Positions 9,556 to 19,128 of a stretch of 64,000 nt of DNA are shown here, piece by piece. How positions within the stretch are numbered: position 1 is the first letter of the stretch; each line of letters begins with the position of its first letter. The stretch comes from Saprospiraceae bacterium (GTDB taxonomy: Bacteria > Bacteroidota > Bacteroidia > Chitinophagales > Saprospiraceae), in the NCBI GenBank assembly GCA_016715405.1, contig JADKAE010000023.1, forward strand, positions 1 through 64,000, given 5' to 3'. Below the pieces are notes generated by a model. The model ran no database searches and was not told where the DNA came from. It saw only the letters and a program-made list of their open reading frames with translations. A program made the position numbers and the translations under genes.

Positions 9556-10077
9556 TTGGAGCTGGTAAACCGCCCGCGCCGGGAATACGTCATCAAAGAA
9601 ATTGTGGACAAAGTAAAAGGCGACTACGACTATGTTTTTATCGATTGCCTGCCCTCGCTGGGCCTGATCACCGTCAACGCGCTTACTGCTTCAGACGCCG
9701 TACTGGTGCCCGTTCAGTGCGAGTTTTTTGCACTCGAAGGACTATCCAAATTGCAGGATACCATCCGCCTGGTGCAGCGGCAACTCAACCCGAATCTACA
9801 AATCGAAGGTATTCTGTTGTCGATGTACGATCCCCGCCTTCGCCTGGCCAATGTGGTAGTCAGCAAGGTGCGCGAGATCTTCAAAGACCAGGTATTCGAT
9901 ACCGTCATCCACCGCAATTCGCGCATCAGCGAAGCGCCCAATATGCACATGCCCATCGTACTCATCAATGCAGGCAGCAAGGGCAGCGTCAACTTTCTCA
10001 ATTTGGCAGTTGAATTTTTAACCAAAAATAACGACCCCACCCAGGCCTACCACCTGGTAGCCGGCGAAGTAGATTAA
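9556..10077 (+). pseudogene. parA: ParA partition ATPase, N-terminus missing
   Basis: The product is the C-terminal two thirds of a chromosomal ParA: GAELELVNRPRREYVI, then DYDYVFIDCLPSLGLITVNA (Walker B region), VPVQCEFFALEGLSKL and RNSRISEAPN. ParA normally begins about 105-115 residues earlier with KGGVGKTT, the Walker A ATP site. Here the open frame extends upstream only to the UPF0173 stop at 9511 and reads SSKHLGAELE, which matches the family residues just before this point. A block of roughly 300 bases is therefore absent. Without Walker A the protein cannot bind ATP, so this is either a real deletion or an assembly loss. parB follows 10 bases later. Confidence 0.85.
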
Positions 10078-10087
10078 AAGCACGCAC

Positions 10088-11011
10088 ATGGCAAAACAAT
10101 TAGTTAAAGTGGGCAAAAGAGAACTGGGCTCGGGTATCGACGCACTGTTTTCTCCGAAAATAGACCAGGAAATCCAGGATAATCCGGAGAAGGTCGTGCG
10201 CGAATTTTCGAGCGTTTTCGCTACGGTCCCCATCGGACAAGTAGAAGCCAACCCCGACCAGCCGCGCAAGGATTTCAGCGAAGAAGCCCTCCAGGAACTC
10301 GCCGAATCGATCAAAGTCCATGGATTGATCCAGCCCATTACCGTCAGGCGCCTCAGCAACCACGAATTTCAACTCATCTCGGGCGAGCGCCGCTGGCGCG
10401 CCTCGAAAATTGCCGGGCTCACCGAAATCCCCGCCTACATCCGCATTGCCAACGACCAGGCTATGCTCGAAATGGCGCTTATCGAAAATATCCAGCGCGA
10501 AAACCTCAACGCGGTGGAAATTGCCATTACCTACCACCGCCTGAAGGAAGAATGCAGTCTCACGGATGAACAACTCGCCGAACGCGTAGGCAAAAAACGC
10601 AGCACGGTGACCAACTACCTGCGCCTGCTCGACCTGCATATCGAAGTGCTGGAAGCCGTCAAGCAAGACCGCATCTCTATGGGTCACGCCCGTGCACTGG
10701 CGGGCATCGATGACAAACTCCTCCAAAAGCAGGCTCTCGACGAGGTGCTTAAAAAAGACCTTTCCGTGCGCGATACCGAAAAACTGGCGCGCGACTATAC
10801 CAAACCCCGCAAAACAACACCTGCCGCTATATCGCCCAAAGGCAATCTATCGGAAGACCACCAGCGTATGCTGCGCGATTTCAGGGCTTTTTTCGGTTCC
10901 GGAAAAATTCTGATGAGCCTCGAAGATTCAACTACCGGCAAAGGTCAGATCGTGATCCCCTTTAATTCGCATGATGAACTGAACGAATTTTTCAAATGTA
11001 TCGAGCAGTGA
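10088..11011 (+). CDS. parB: ParB/Spo0J chromosome-partitioning protein
   Basis: 307 residues, full length. The N-terminus MAKQLVKVGKRELGSGIDAL contains the short LGxGxxAL motif that contacts ParA. The CTP/ParB nuclease-like domain carries the GERRWRA box at residues 99-105 and the ENIQRENLNAVE stretch. A helix-turn-helix lies at about 137-165 (LTDEQLAERVGKKRSTVTNY). The C-terminal dimerisation segment follows a linker near residue 235. It binds parS and spreads on DNA to organise origin segregation. I did not find an obvious parS-like 16-mer in the window. Confidence 0.95.
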   Translation: MAKQLVKVGKRELGSGIDALFSPKIDQEIQDNPEKVVREFSSVFATVPIGQVEANPDQPRKDFSEEALQELAESIKVHGLIQPITVRRLSNHEFQLISGERRWRASKIAGLTEIPAYIRIANDQAMLEMALIENIQRENLNAVEIAITYHRLKEECSLTDEQLAERVGKKRSTVTNYLRLLDLHIEVLEAVKQDRISMGHARALAGIDDKLLQKQALDEVLKKDLSVRDTEKLARDYTKPRKTTPAAISPKGNLSEDHQRMLRDFRAFFGSGKILMSLEDSTTGKGQIVIPFNSHDELNEFFKCIEQ

Positions 11012-11013
11012 GG

Positions 11014-11677
11014 ATGCGACTATACGACTGTACGACTATACGACTATACGACTATACGATACAAATAGGTCGTACAGTCGCACAGTCGCATAGTCGCATA
11101 GTCTTCCTGACGCTCCTGCTTCTCCCTGTCCTTTGCCGGGCCCAGGAAGCCCCCCCTGTGGACACCCTGCCTCCCGCCAAAGACACCTCGCTGGCAGCCA
11201 AATGGCCCGTGCCCAGGAAGGCACTGCTTTGGTCTATTGCCCCCGGTGGCGGACAGATCTACAACAAACGCTGGTGGAAACTGCCGCTGGTATACGGCGC
11301 TTTTGCCGGCATAGTCTACAGCATCGACTACAATCAGGGACGGTACAGGCGCCTAAAAACAGCCCTGGCGCTAAAATTAGACGGTCTCGACCACGAATGG
11401 ACGGGCACTACGCTGGATAATGCACGCACACTTCGTATATTGCGCGACAAGTACGATAAAAACACGCAGTTGTCATATGTAGGTATCGTACTGGTATACG
11501 CCCTGCAAGGCATCGAAGCATTTACCGATGCACATTTGCGAAATTTTGACATCGGTGACGACCTAAGCATGCGCATCCAGCCGGCGCCGGCTATCCACCA
11601 GCTCAGCGGCGCCCCCCTTACCCGGGCTGAGCATTCGCCTGCAACTCAATCCGCATACCCCTGCCTTCGGGAAATAA
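11014..11677 (+). CDS. DUF5683 envelope protein (frameshift; start overrun by repeat)
   Basis: The core LLWSIAPGGGQIYNKRWWKL, then PLVYGAFAGIVYSIDYNQ, YDKNTQLSYVGIVLVYAL and DAHLRNFDIGDDLSM matches DUF5683, a Bacteroidota membrane family often found just after parAB. A hydrophobic signal (IVFLTLLLLPVLCRAQ) precedes it but has no start codon of its own. The nearest is the ATG at 11014, which would translate the tandem repeat at 11016-11103 as RLYDCTTIRLYDYT. Near 11612-11617 a C run has one base too many; correcting it gives LPGLSIRLQLNPHTPAFGK and a stop at 11677, a natural end. The uncorrected frame runs into the next repeat to 11721. Confidence 0.8.
11016..11103. repeat. Tandem-octamer hairpin (GACTATAC family)
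   Basis: The left arm has five units of GACTATAC/GACTGTAC (11018-11060). The right arm holds the complement with units TCGTACAG, TCGCACAG and TCGCATAG (11069-11103). It starts a few bases after the parB stop and ends where the DUF5683 signal peptide begins. The same family recurs at 20880-20924, 23772-23911, 51402-51589 and 58831-58936. Confidence 0.9.
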
Positions 11678-11701
11678 CATATTTTTGGAACTGTTTAGAA
11701 G

Positions 11702-11925
11702 GGTTTAGCGATTGGGTTTAGCGATTGGGTTTAGCGATTGGGTTTAGCGATTGGGTTTAGCGATTGGGTTTAGCGATTGGGTTTAGCGATTGGGTTTAGC
11801 TGAATGTTTAGAAAACTAAACCCTAACGCTAAACTGCGAATGCACTAAACCCAATCGCTAAACTGCGAATGCACTAAACCCTAACGCTAAACTGCGCATG
11901 CACTAAACCCTACTAAACGTTACTT
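11702..11925. repeat. 13-bp tandem repeat with complementary right arm
   Basis: Seven perfect copies of TTTAGCGATTGGG run from 11703 to 11793, followed by a partial copy. The right side (11816-11925) alternates CCCAATCGCTAAA or CCCTAACGCTAAA with a second word, CTGCGAATGCACTAAA. The arms can fold into a very long hairpin. The array fills the spacer before the patatin-like gene. A sister array with the same two words lies at 42157-42325. Confidence 0.92.
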
Positions 11926-11950
11926 TTTTTTACACATAACCCATATTGCC

Positions 11951-13923
11951 ATGAATAATAACAAATTCCGCATAGGCATTGCCATGGCCGGCGCCGTTTC
12001 GGCCGGCGCCTATACCGCTGGTGTAATGGACTATTTGCTGGAATCCCTTGAACGCTGGGAGCAGGCAAAAAAGAAAAACAAAGAACTTGGGGCCGGTCAC
12101 AAAGACTACGACCACTCGGTTCCCATGCACGATGTAGTTATCGAAGTGCTTGGAGGCGCCTCCGCAGGCGGTATGACAGCAGCAATTACCTCCCTGGCGA
12201 TGTTCGAAGGCGTAAACCCCGTGCACACACCTCCCCAGCATAATTCAGGGAACAAATTATACGACAGTTGGGTAAACCTCAATGACGGCGGCGGCAAGAG
12301 AACCGACCAGGTTACTTTTAGTCAGATGCTGCTCAACGACGACATCATCAAAAACAGCATCCCCTCCCTGCTCAATTCCAATCCCATCGATGCCATAGCC
12401 GACAAGGCAAAATCCATTCAGGTCAATAAAAAACCTGGAGACCCCTCCTGGCCCAGCTATATTTCCAAAGACCTGGAGGTCATCCTGACGATCTGTACCC
12501 TGCGGGGCGTACCTATCGAAATAAATTTTGGCTCAGCTGATAGCGACGAATTTAACCAGGAGACTGATCCGGTGCCCGCTTTCAAAATGTACCTCCACAA
12601 AGGTATTGCCCACTTTACGATCAACCCTGAGACCCATGCCGACCACCTGTTTAAACTCGATCCGGAATCAGAGGTATCCCGCACACAATTGATGGAATGC
12701 GCCAAAGCTACCGGAGCTTTCCCGATAGGCCTGCGTTCCCGCTATATGAGCACGCCGCGCAGCTATATCAAAGCGCACCTGCAGCGCATGTTTGGCAAAG
12801 ACATCAATATCAACTGGGACATCATACCCGACAACTTCGACTTCACTGCAGTTGACGGCGGCACGATCAACAACGAGCCCTTTGGCGAAGTGTTGCGCGT
12901 GTTGGAAGAACGCAATGAAGCAGACTTGGCTGGTGAGGAAGTAGCAGTAGACCGGGGTGTTGACTATTTTCCTTTTAAAAATTACGCCATTTTAATGATC
13001 GACCCTTTTCCCAGTTTTGAGGAAAACACAGATGAAGCGCTGAAAACCGAACTAAATTCTGTGCTCGATATCGGTACTCAACTTATAGGCGCACTTCGCC
13101 GCCAGGCCATGCTCAAGGAAAGCGAATTGTCAAAAGGTTTTACTAAGGAGCATACCCGGGCCATGATCTTCCCTGTGCGGCGCAGGAAAGTTGTGGAGGA
13201 TGGAGTAGAAAAAGAAGTAAAAGAAAAATACGCCATCGCCTGTGGCGCTTTGGGTGGTTTTGGCGGCTTTTTTAGCAAAAAATTCCGGGAGCACGATTTC
13301 TTTTTAGGCAGAAAAAATTGCCAGAGTTTTTTGCGCAAGCACTTCACTATCAGCACTAAAGACGCTTTCGTCATGGTCGACAACCAGATCGTCAGCGTGG
13401 AATGCCCCATTTTTGAGGGTTGGACTCCAAACAGTGCCATGTACCAACGCTTTGTATACACCAAAGACGGGGTGGATTACCTGCCCATAATCCCCGATCT
13501 GCATATAATAAAGGCCAATTCGCACAAAGAAGAAGAAAATGGCACCCAGCCTGATCCCGTTTTTGAAAAAATAACCTACAAAGAATTGCGCACCCTGCGG
13601 GCCCCCATCCAGTCGCGCATCCGGAAGGTGTTGCTAACCATGTTGAAAAGCCTGATCTTCCCCTCCGACCACCCTTCAATAAGCAAATCGGAAAAGCAGT
13701 TCAACAGGCGGGTGCGCAGCCTGGTACAATGGCGGCTCAATAACGGATGGCCGTTGCGCATCGCGTATATCATCTTACTTGTAGTGATAGCGCTCTCATT
13801 CATCATCGTGATCCCTATCACGCTTATCGTAATGATCAGCGCGTACTACCTGATTTCCAATGCGTTGGCCAACCGAATCTTTCATACCGTGGTGGCCGAT
13901 TTTAAGCGCGGGGACTCATATGA
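11951..13923 (+). CDS. Patatin-like phospholipase with C-terminal membrane segment
   Basis: About 657 residues. The start (FRIGIAMAGAVSAGAYTAGV) is the oxyanion-hole region. The nucleophile Ser71 sits in GGASAGG, and the catalytic Asp is near residue 302 in VDGGTINNEPFG, so the Ser-Asp dyad is complete. A hydrophobic segment near residues 605-640 (IAYIILLVVIALSFIIVIPI) would place the C-terminus in the membrane. It resembles the large bacterial patatin-like proteins rather than small secreted lipases. The frame reads through into a glycosyltransferase, but I place the end at TGA 13921-13923, overlapping the next ATG, if one G is added to the run near 13911-13914. The exact end is uncertain. 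Confidence 0.8.
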
Positions 13924-15079
13924 CAAGACTGAAACGAATATACCTGCTTTCCCCGCGCATCCGTTACGCGGGGGAATTGCTTCCTCCAGTGAGCGTTTGG
14001 CGCAAGAACTTAGCAGGCAGGGGTACCAGGTTACCGTCATCTCTTACAGTCTTCAATACCCCGGCTTTCTCTTTCCGGGCAAAACACAATATACAACCGA
14101 CCCGGCGCCCCGGGGGGTACAAATCCGCACACTGATCAATGCCGTCAATCCGTTGAACTGGTGGCAGGTAGGCAGACTCCTTGCCCGTGAAAAACCCGAT
14201 CTCGTCATTGCTCGCTATTGGTTGCCCCTGATGGGGCCTTGCCTGGGCACTATCCTGCGATTGGTGCGCCGCAATGGCCATACCCGCACGATTGCGTTGG
14301 CCGACAACATCATACCCCACGAAAAACGCCCGGGCGACACACTTTTTACGCGTTATTTCTGCGGGGCCGTCGATGCCTTTATCGCGATGTCGCAAACCGT
14401 GGCAAGCGATATCGCTTATTTTGCGCCACAGAAACCTACCAGGTATATCCCCCACCCGCTTTACGACAATTACGGCGACAAAGTGGCGCGAACGGAGGCT
14501 CTCCAACACCTCCAACTCGATGCACAGCCGCATTATCTGTTGTTTTTTGGCTTTATACGCGATTACAAGGGGCTCGACCTCTTGCTCGAAGCCATGGCCG
14601 ACCCACGCCTGGCGGCTTTTAACCTCAAACTAATAGTAGCCGGCGAGTTTTACGGCAACGAAGAAGCTTATCAACAACAAATTGACCGGCTTGGCATCCG
14701 CGATAAGCTGGTTATGCACACCGATTTCATACCCCACGAGACTGTCAGGTATTATTTCGGCGCGGCCGACCTCGTGGTACAGCCCTACAAATCGGCCACC
14801 CAAAGCGGTATATCCCAGTTGGCTTATCATTTCGACAAACCCATGGTAGTAACCCGTGTGGGCGGATTACCCGAAATCGTGCCGCACGGTGAAGCCGGGT
14901 ATGTAGTAGATACCACAGCTATGGCCATTGCCGACTCCATCTTCGATTTCTACCAGCATCAGCGCGGCCCACAACTCACGCTGGGAGTGCAAAAAGGAAA
15001 ACAGCGCTTCTCCTGGGATAATATGGCCAAAGGCATTTCTGATTTGTATTTTATGTTGCTCCATACAAAAAAGCGTTAA
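13920..15079 (+). CDS. GT4-family glycosyltransferase (start hidden by frameshift)
   Basis: About 386 residues. The ATG at 13920 gives MTRLKRIYLLSP. With one C added to the run near 13953 it continues into AHPLRGGIASSSERLAQEL, the standard N-terminal motif of GT4 enzymes. Later motifs are YIPHPLYDNYG, LLFFGFIRDYKGLDLLLEAM, the donor-site region around VVQPYKSATQSGI and the late acidic motif VTRVGGLPEIV. It is a cytoplasmic glycosyltransferase using a nucleotide sugar; the product is unknown. Without the correction the frame joins the upstream patatin gene into a 1042-residue protein, which I regard as an artefact. Confidence 0.83.
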
Positions 15080-15196
15080 ATTATTGCGCGATGTGTGGCT
15101 TTTACACAATCGCATCGTTATCCCTTCATATTCGCTTTACACCTGTCCATTTGCGCAAATAACAGGATTTTTATTTCACGGAAAAATCTGTCACTC
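15080..15196. other. Short spacer before gldN
   Basis: The 117-base spacer has no tandem-word array and no convincing promoter element. gldN may be expressed with the upstream genes. Confidence 0.4.
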
Positions 15197-16017
15197 ATGA
15201 AAAACTTGCTCCAACGGGGCCTGTACTGCGCATGCCTATGGGCAATAGGAAGCCCATTTTGCGCAACGGCCCAGCCAATCGACGACGTTGTTCGCCGCAC
15301 CATCATTACCGAAAAACAACCGCTGAGTTATGCCTCCATCCGGGAGGCCGACATTGTGTGGGAAAAACGGGTTTGGCGGGTGATCGACAGCCGGCAAACC
15401 AAAAATTTTCTTTTTCGTATGAGCCCTTACCCCTGGTAAAATTGCTGGAGAACGGAATCCGCGCAGGCGCTATCACGCCGTACAGTATGGAAGCTGATGA
15501 TTTCAGCACTCCAATGGACACCGCCGAATTATATAAAAAGCTTTACCAAGTGGATACGATACTGGTCAACGATCCGGAAACCGGCATAGCATACTATCAG
15601 GTTGTCAGACTGGATTACAACCCCGAAGACGTCTTGCGGTACCGGATCAAAGAAATGTGGTATTTCGACAAGCAGCATTCCACGATGCAGGTAAGAATAC
15701 TGGGTATTGCGCCTCTGTTTATCTCGAAAGATGAATACGGCGATATTCGCTATGAAAGTCCGCTGTTCTGGGTGTATTATCCCGATTGCCGCGAATGGCT
15801 GGCGCATCACAAGGCGCCAACGGCACATCAGCCCTCCGGATTGATGACCTGGGAAGACCTTTTCGAGATGCGGTATTTTGACAGCTACATCATGAAAGAG
15901 ACCAATATCCACGGCCGGCGCCTGAGGGACTACTTGAACGACCAGGATATGCTCACGGAAGCTGACCTATTGAAACAGTCGTTGTTTAATTTTGAGCATG
16001 ACCTCTGGTCGTATTGA
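15197..16017 (+). CDS. gldN: Gliding motility / type IX secretion protein GldN (one frameshift)
   Basis: About 272 residues. The signal peptide MKNLLQRGLYCACLWAIG ends in ATA-QP. The N-terminal motif IREADIVWEKRVWRVIDSRQ is the GldN signature. Adding one T in the run near 15411-15415 gives NFLFSYEPLPLVKLLENGI and joins the second frame. The rest is typical: VDTILVNDPETG, RYRIKEMWYFDKQ, SPLFWVYYPDCRE, MRYFDSYIMKETNI and the end FNFEHDLWSY. GldN forms a periplasmic ring with the lipoprotein GldK in the T9SS, which exports the sorting-domain proteins seen throughout this window. gldK, gldL and gldM are not beside it. Confidence 0.93.
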
Positions 16018-16034
16018 GGTGACAGTCTGCGACG

Positions 16035-16684
16035 TCACTCCTGTATCTTCGCTCCATAACTCAGGTCGCCGGCGTCGCCGAGGCCTGGCACGATATAAGA
16101 TTTTGCGGTAAGTTCTTCATCGAGGGCGCCCATCCATACGTGTGCCTGGGGAATAAACGGCGGATGTGTTCCAGGCCGTAGGTAGAGGCTATAGCGGTAA
16201 CAAAATGCAGCTTTTTCGGTTTGCCGTAATTGAACAACTCCTTTGCGGCCATACCCATAGAGGCGCCGGTGGCCAGCATGGGGTCGATAAGAATGAGTAC
16301 GCAATCGTCGAGTGTAGGGCATGATACATACTCGAGGTTGATTTCAAACGAGCCGTCTTTGTGGTGTTTGCGATAAGCAGACACAAAGGCGTTGCCGGCA
16401 TCGTCAAAATAATTGAGCATGCCCTGGTGCAATGGAAGTCCGGCCCGCAGAATGGTAGCCAACACGACTGGATCAGCGGGCGCCTTCGTGCGAGCGATAC
16501 CGAGTGGCGTTTCCACTTCTATTTCTTTGTACGAAAGCGTTTTGCTGATTTCGTATGCCAATATCTCGCCTAGCCGTTCGAGGTTGCGGCGAAAACGCAT
16601 GCGGTCTTTTTGAACATTGACATCGCGCAATTCGGCTACAAACCGGTTGCCAATACTGTCCTTCTCACTGAGATTAAAAATCAT
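16035..16684 (-). CDS. upp: Uracil phosphoribosyltransferase (one frameshift)
   Basis: About 216 residues. It converts uracil and PRPP to UMP in pyrimidine salvage. The PRPP loop DPMLATGAS lies at residues 134-142, and the N-terminal half (RFRRNLERLGEILAYEI, ATILRAGLPLHQGML) is typical. Near 16151 one C is missing from a run; restoring it changes LFPRHTYGWAP into LFPQAHVWMGALDEELTAKS and ends in GLGDAGDLSYGAKIQE, the family C-terminus with the uracil-binding residues. The end is therefore 16035, not 16061. A promoter element lies 17 bases upstream. Confidence 0.93.
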
Positions 16685-16700
16685 GGGCCACTCTTTGCCC

Positions 16701-16708
16701 CAAAGATA
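16701..16708 (-). promoter_or_regulatory. Bacteroidota -7 element for upp
   Basis: On the minus strand the sequence is TATCTTTG, matching TAnnTTTG, 16-17 bases before the upp ATG. The -33 TTG is not clear, so confidence is moderate. Confidence 0.45.
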
Positions 16709-16735
16709 ACAAGCCGGCGCTATTCTGAAAGGAAA

Positions 16736-18067
16736 TCAGCCGGAAGATTGGCCGCCGAGTGCCATTTGATGCACGGCGGCCCATCCTTCCCATCCGTGTA
16801 AGGCGGAAAAGGAACTATTGTGCCATATCGTGGTAAGCGTTCCGCCGCAATGGCGCAGCACAGATTGCAGATCCGCTATACGTTCGATTGCCGAATCGGG
16901 TGACAAGCCCATGTAATCTTTTAGGCTTACATCCATCACTTGAAAGGGATGAAGTACCAACTGCGTCCATACTTCCCTGCTCAGGTCGTACCAGGTAAAA
17001 GGCACGGCTATGCTCGCACGGAAACCCAACGCATCGGCATACCCCAATGTATAATCAGCTTGTATGCCATGGGCCAACAACATCTGATAAGTATCCGGGA
17101 AGCGCAGGAGCAGGTAATGCTGCCGGCTGCGCACCACAGGCCGGCTACTCATAACCTCTAACCTGTCAATTTCAAGCTGTAAACGCCCGGCATCCCGGCT
17201 GCTGCGGTAAGAAGGGTGAATTCCCAGGGGATACTTTGCCGATATTCTGTTGATCAATTGGCGGAGTGCGGGACTATGAGCAGGAATATTGCGGTCGAAG
17301 GGCCCTCTGTCGCCCAGTAAAAAGAAAAACACAGGTAAATCGCCTCCCTCCTTATGACATTGGTCGAGGTAATCAAACGTAAAAAAGGGATCGGGTTGTT
17401 TTCCCAACACGGTGCGCAGGCGCGCCGCTACCCAGTCATAGCGGCCATGCCAAATGTCGGTAAAGCCCCCTCCTATCTGGCGGATTAAGCCCTTGTGTTT
17501 AAAAGCCCATGCCAGGTCAACATCATAAGTTAACTGGCAGGAAAATTTTGGCGGAGTAAAAAATAAATTAATATGATCTTTTGTCAATCGCTCTCTCACC
17601 ACGGCTGCCCATTCGTGCAGCAGGGGTCTTTCCAAAAAGCCGAATCGAAAAGCGGCGCTTTGCGAAGCGGAGAATCGGCCGTGGTTGTCGGGTTGGAATG
17701 GAAGATATTCTTCGTAGCGGGTAACCAGGAAAAAAGTCATAGCCATCAGATCGAACGGCCAAGTGCAATCCTGTCCAGTAGCAGGAAACAAAGCGGGCAA
17801 GTCGTCAACTACGGTAGCCCGCAACTCAACAGGGCGAATGCCAGATTCCCATAGCAATCCGGAATCGGGTATGTGCAAAACATGAGTAGCGATCGTGTCG
17901 TTGGAATAATTGATTTTGGGTCCCTGCCGGATCAAAAAATCATCGAAATTGGTTGTGATCTCGCACTTGATGCCGACCAGTAGCTCAAAAAAAATATGAG
18001 CGGTATACGACAAACGCTCACTTTTATGGGGTGCGTACAACACCAGTGTAGAGTCATCCTGCTTCAT
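16736..18067 (-). CDS. Polysaccharide-deacetylase-like protein (DUF7033 type)
   Basis: 443 residues with no signal peptide. The N-terminal 140 residues (LVLYAPHKSERLSYTAHIFF, then DLMAMTFFLVTRYEEYL) are the DUF7033-like domain that precedes deacetylase domains in Bacteroidota. The second half starts with SCQLTYDVDLAWAF, where Asp-Val-Asp replaces the usual metal-binding TFDD. It continues with PVFFFLLGDRGPFDRN, YPLGIHPSYRSS (metal His region) and TLGYADALGFRASIAVPF. Relatives are annotated as polysaccharide deacetylases in surface-glycan loci. Activity is plausible but unproven. Confidence 0.72.
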   Translation of the reverse strand: MKQDDSTLVLYAPHKSERLSYTAHIFFELLVGIKCEITTNFDDFLIRQGPKINYSNDTIATHVLHIPDSGLLWESGIRPVELRATVVDDLPALFPATGQDCTWPFDLMAMTFFLVTRYEEYLPFQPDNHGRFSASQSAAFRFGFLERPLLHEWAAVVRERLTKDHINLFFTPPKFSCQLTYDVDLAWAFKHKGLIRQIGGGFTDIWHGRYDWVAARLRTVLGKQPDPFFTFDYLDQCHKEGGDLPVFFFLLGDRGPFDRNIPAHSPALRQLINRISAKYPLGIHPSYRSSRDAGRLQLEIDRLEVMSSRPVVRSRQHYLLLRFPDTYQMLLAHGIQADYTLGYADALGFRASIAVPFTWYDLSREVWTQLVLHPFQVMDVSLKDYMGLSPDSAIERIADLQSVLRHCGGTLTTIWHNSSFSALHGWEGWAAVHQMALGGQSSG

Positions 18068-18151
18068 ACAGGCCTATTGTTATAGTGAAAACGGAATGAA
18101 TGCGCAAAAAATATAAAAATGAAACAACTTTTCTACCCCATGCAAATATTG

Positions 18152-18159
18152 TATCTTTG
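18152..18159 (+). promoter_or_regulatory. Candidate Bacteroidota -7 element
   Basis: TATCTTTG fits TAnnTTTG in the divergent spacer 18068-18285. About 20 bases upstream lies only a TTT rather than TTG. The 5' leader to the ATG at 18286 would be about 120 bases. Confidence 0.35.
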
Positions 18160-18285
18160 AATAAGTCTAGTTTCGGCTATCTCCCCTATTCGCGTACACC
18201 TTGACCATGATGAGGAGCGCAATACAAGCCGGAATTGAACAAATGGCGGAAAATCCTGTATTATTAAATAAGTTTTTGCGTTCCT

Positions 18286-19091
18286 ATGAAGAAAATTGCC
18301 CTCTATTTGCTTGCATTAGGTTGCACCACAGCTGCGCTGGCCCAACAACAGCCCGGCTCCACTTATTTTTACGATGCCAAAGGTATTGTATATAAGAAAG
18401 AATTGACGTTTGATCTGAAATTCCTTCAGACCAACGGTTATGCTTTGGGGGTCAATATCGGCACGCTCAAGACATATTACCGCACGAACTACTATAATTT
18501 TGAGCTGGGTGAACTCAAACACACCAGGGAATACCGTCAGAGTTTCGATTTTCCGGCGCCTTCTTCCAACCGCGTATCCAGGGCTTTTATTTTTGGCAAA
18601 CAAAACAATTTCATGGTATTGCGCGGCGGGTGGGGGCAAAAACGGTATTTTTCGGAAAAAGCCAAGCGCAAGGGATTGGCGGTGGGGCTCAGTTATGAAG
18701 CAGGGCCTTCCCTTGGCATACTGAAGCCCTATTATCTCGAATTGGTGCGCACTTCAGAGCCCGGCGGCAATGACTACTTTATCCGGAGCGAAAAATACAG
18801 CGCAGCAAACGAAGATCTTTTTCTGGATATCACGCGTATCTTTGGCGCCTCGGGTTTTAGCAAAGGCCTGGGCGAGGTCAAAGTATTGCCAGGGGGTCAT
18901 GCCAAAATGGCTGTACACTTCGACTGGGGGCCTTCGACGAATTTGTAAAAGCCATCGAAGCAGGGGTTATGGTCGATTTTTATTTTCGCGACGTACCCAT
19001 TATGGTTGAATCGCCCCAAGTGCCAAACGTAAACAACAGTCCTATTTTTGTAAACCTGTACTTGAACCTGCAGTTGGGCAAACGCTGGTAG
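18286..19091 (+). CDS. Secreted barrel-like protein of unknown function (one frameshift)
   Basis: About 268 residues with a signal peptide (MKKIALYLLALGCTTAALA, cut before QQ). Strand-like segments (YYRTNYYNFELGELKHTREY, NFMVLRGGWGQKRYF, LAVGLSYEAGPSLGI) and the ending FVNLYLNLQLGKRW suggest an outer-membrane barrel ending in an aromatic residue. The frame stops early at 18948, but adding one G to the run near 18921-18925 gives FDWGAFDEFVKAIEAGV and extends the protein to a stop at 19089-19091. I do not recognise the family. Confidence 0.65.
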
Positions 19092-19128
19092 TCACAGCGC
19101 GAATCCCCGCAACATTATATTTTGAGCG

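Noticed and set aside
11702..11925. Possible CRISPR array
   Set aside because: The repeats are direct 13-mers with no spacers between them, and no cas genes are in the window.
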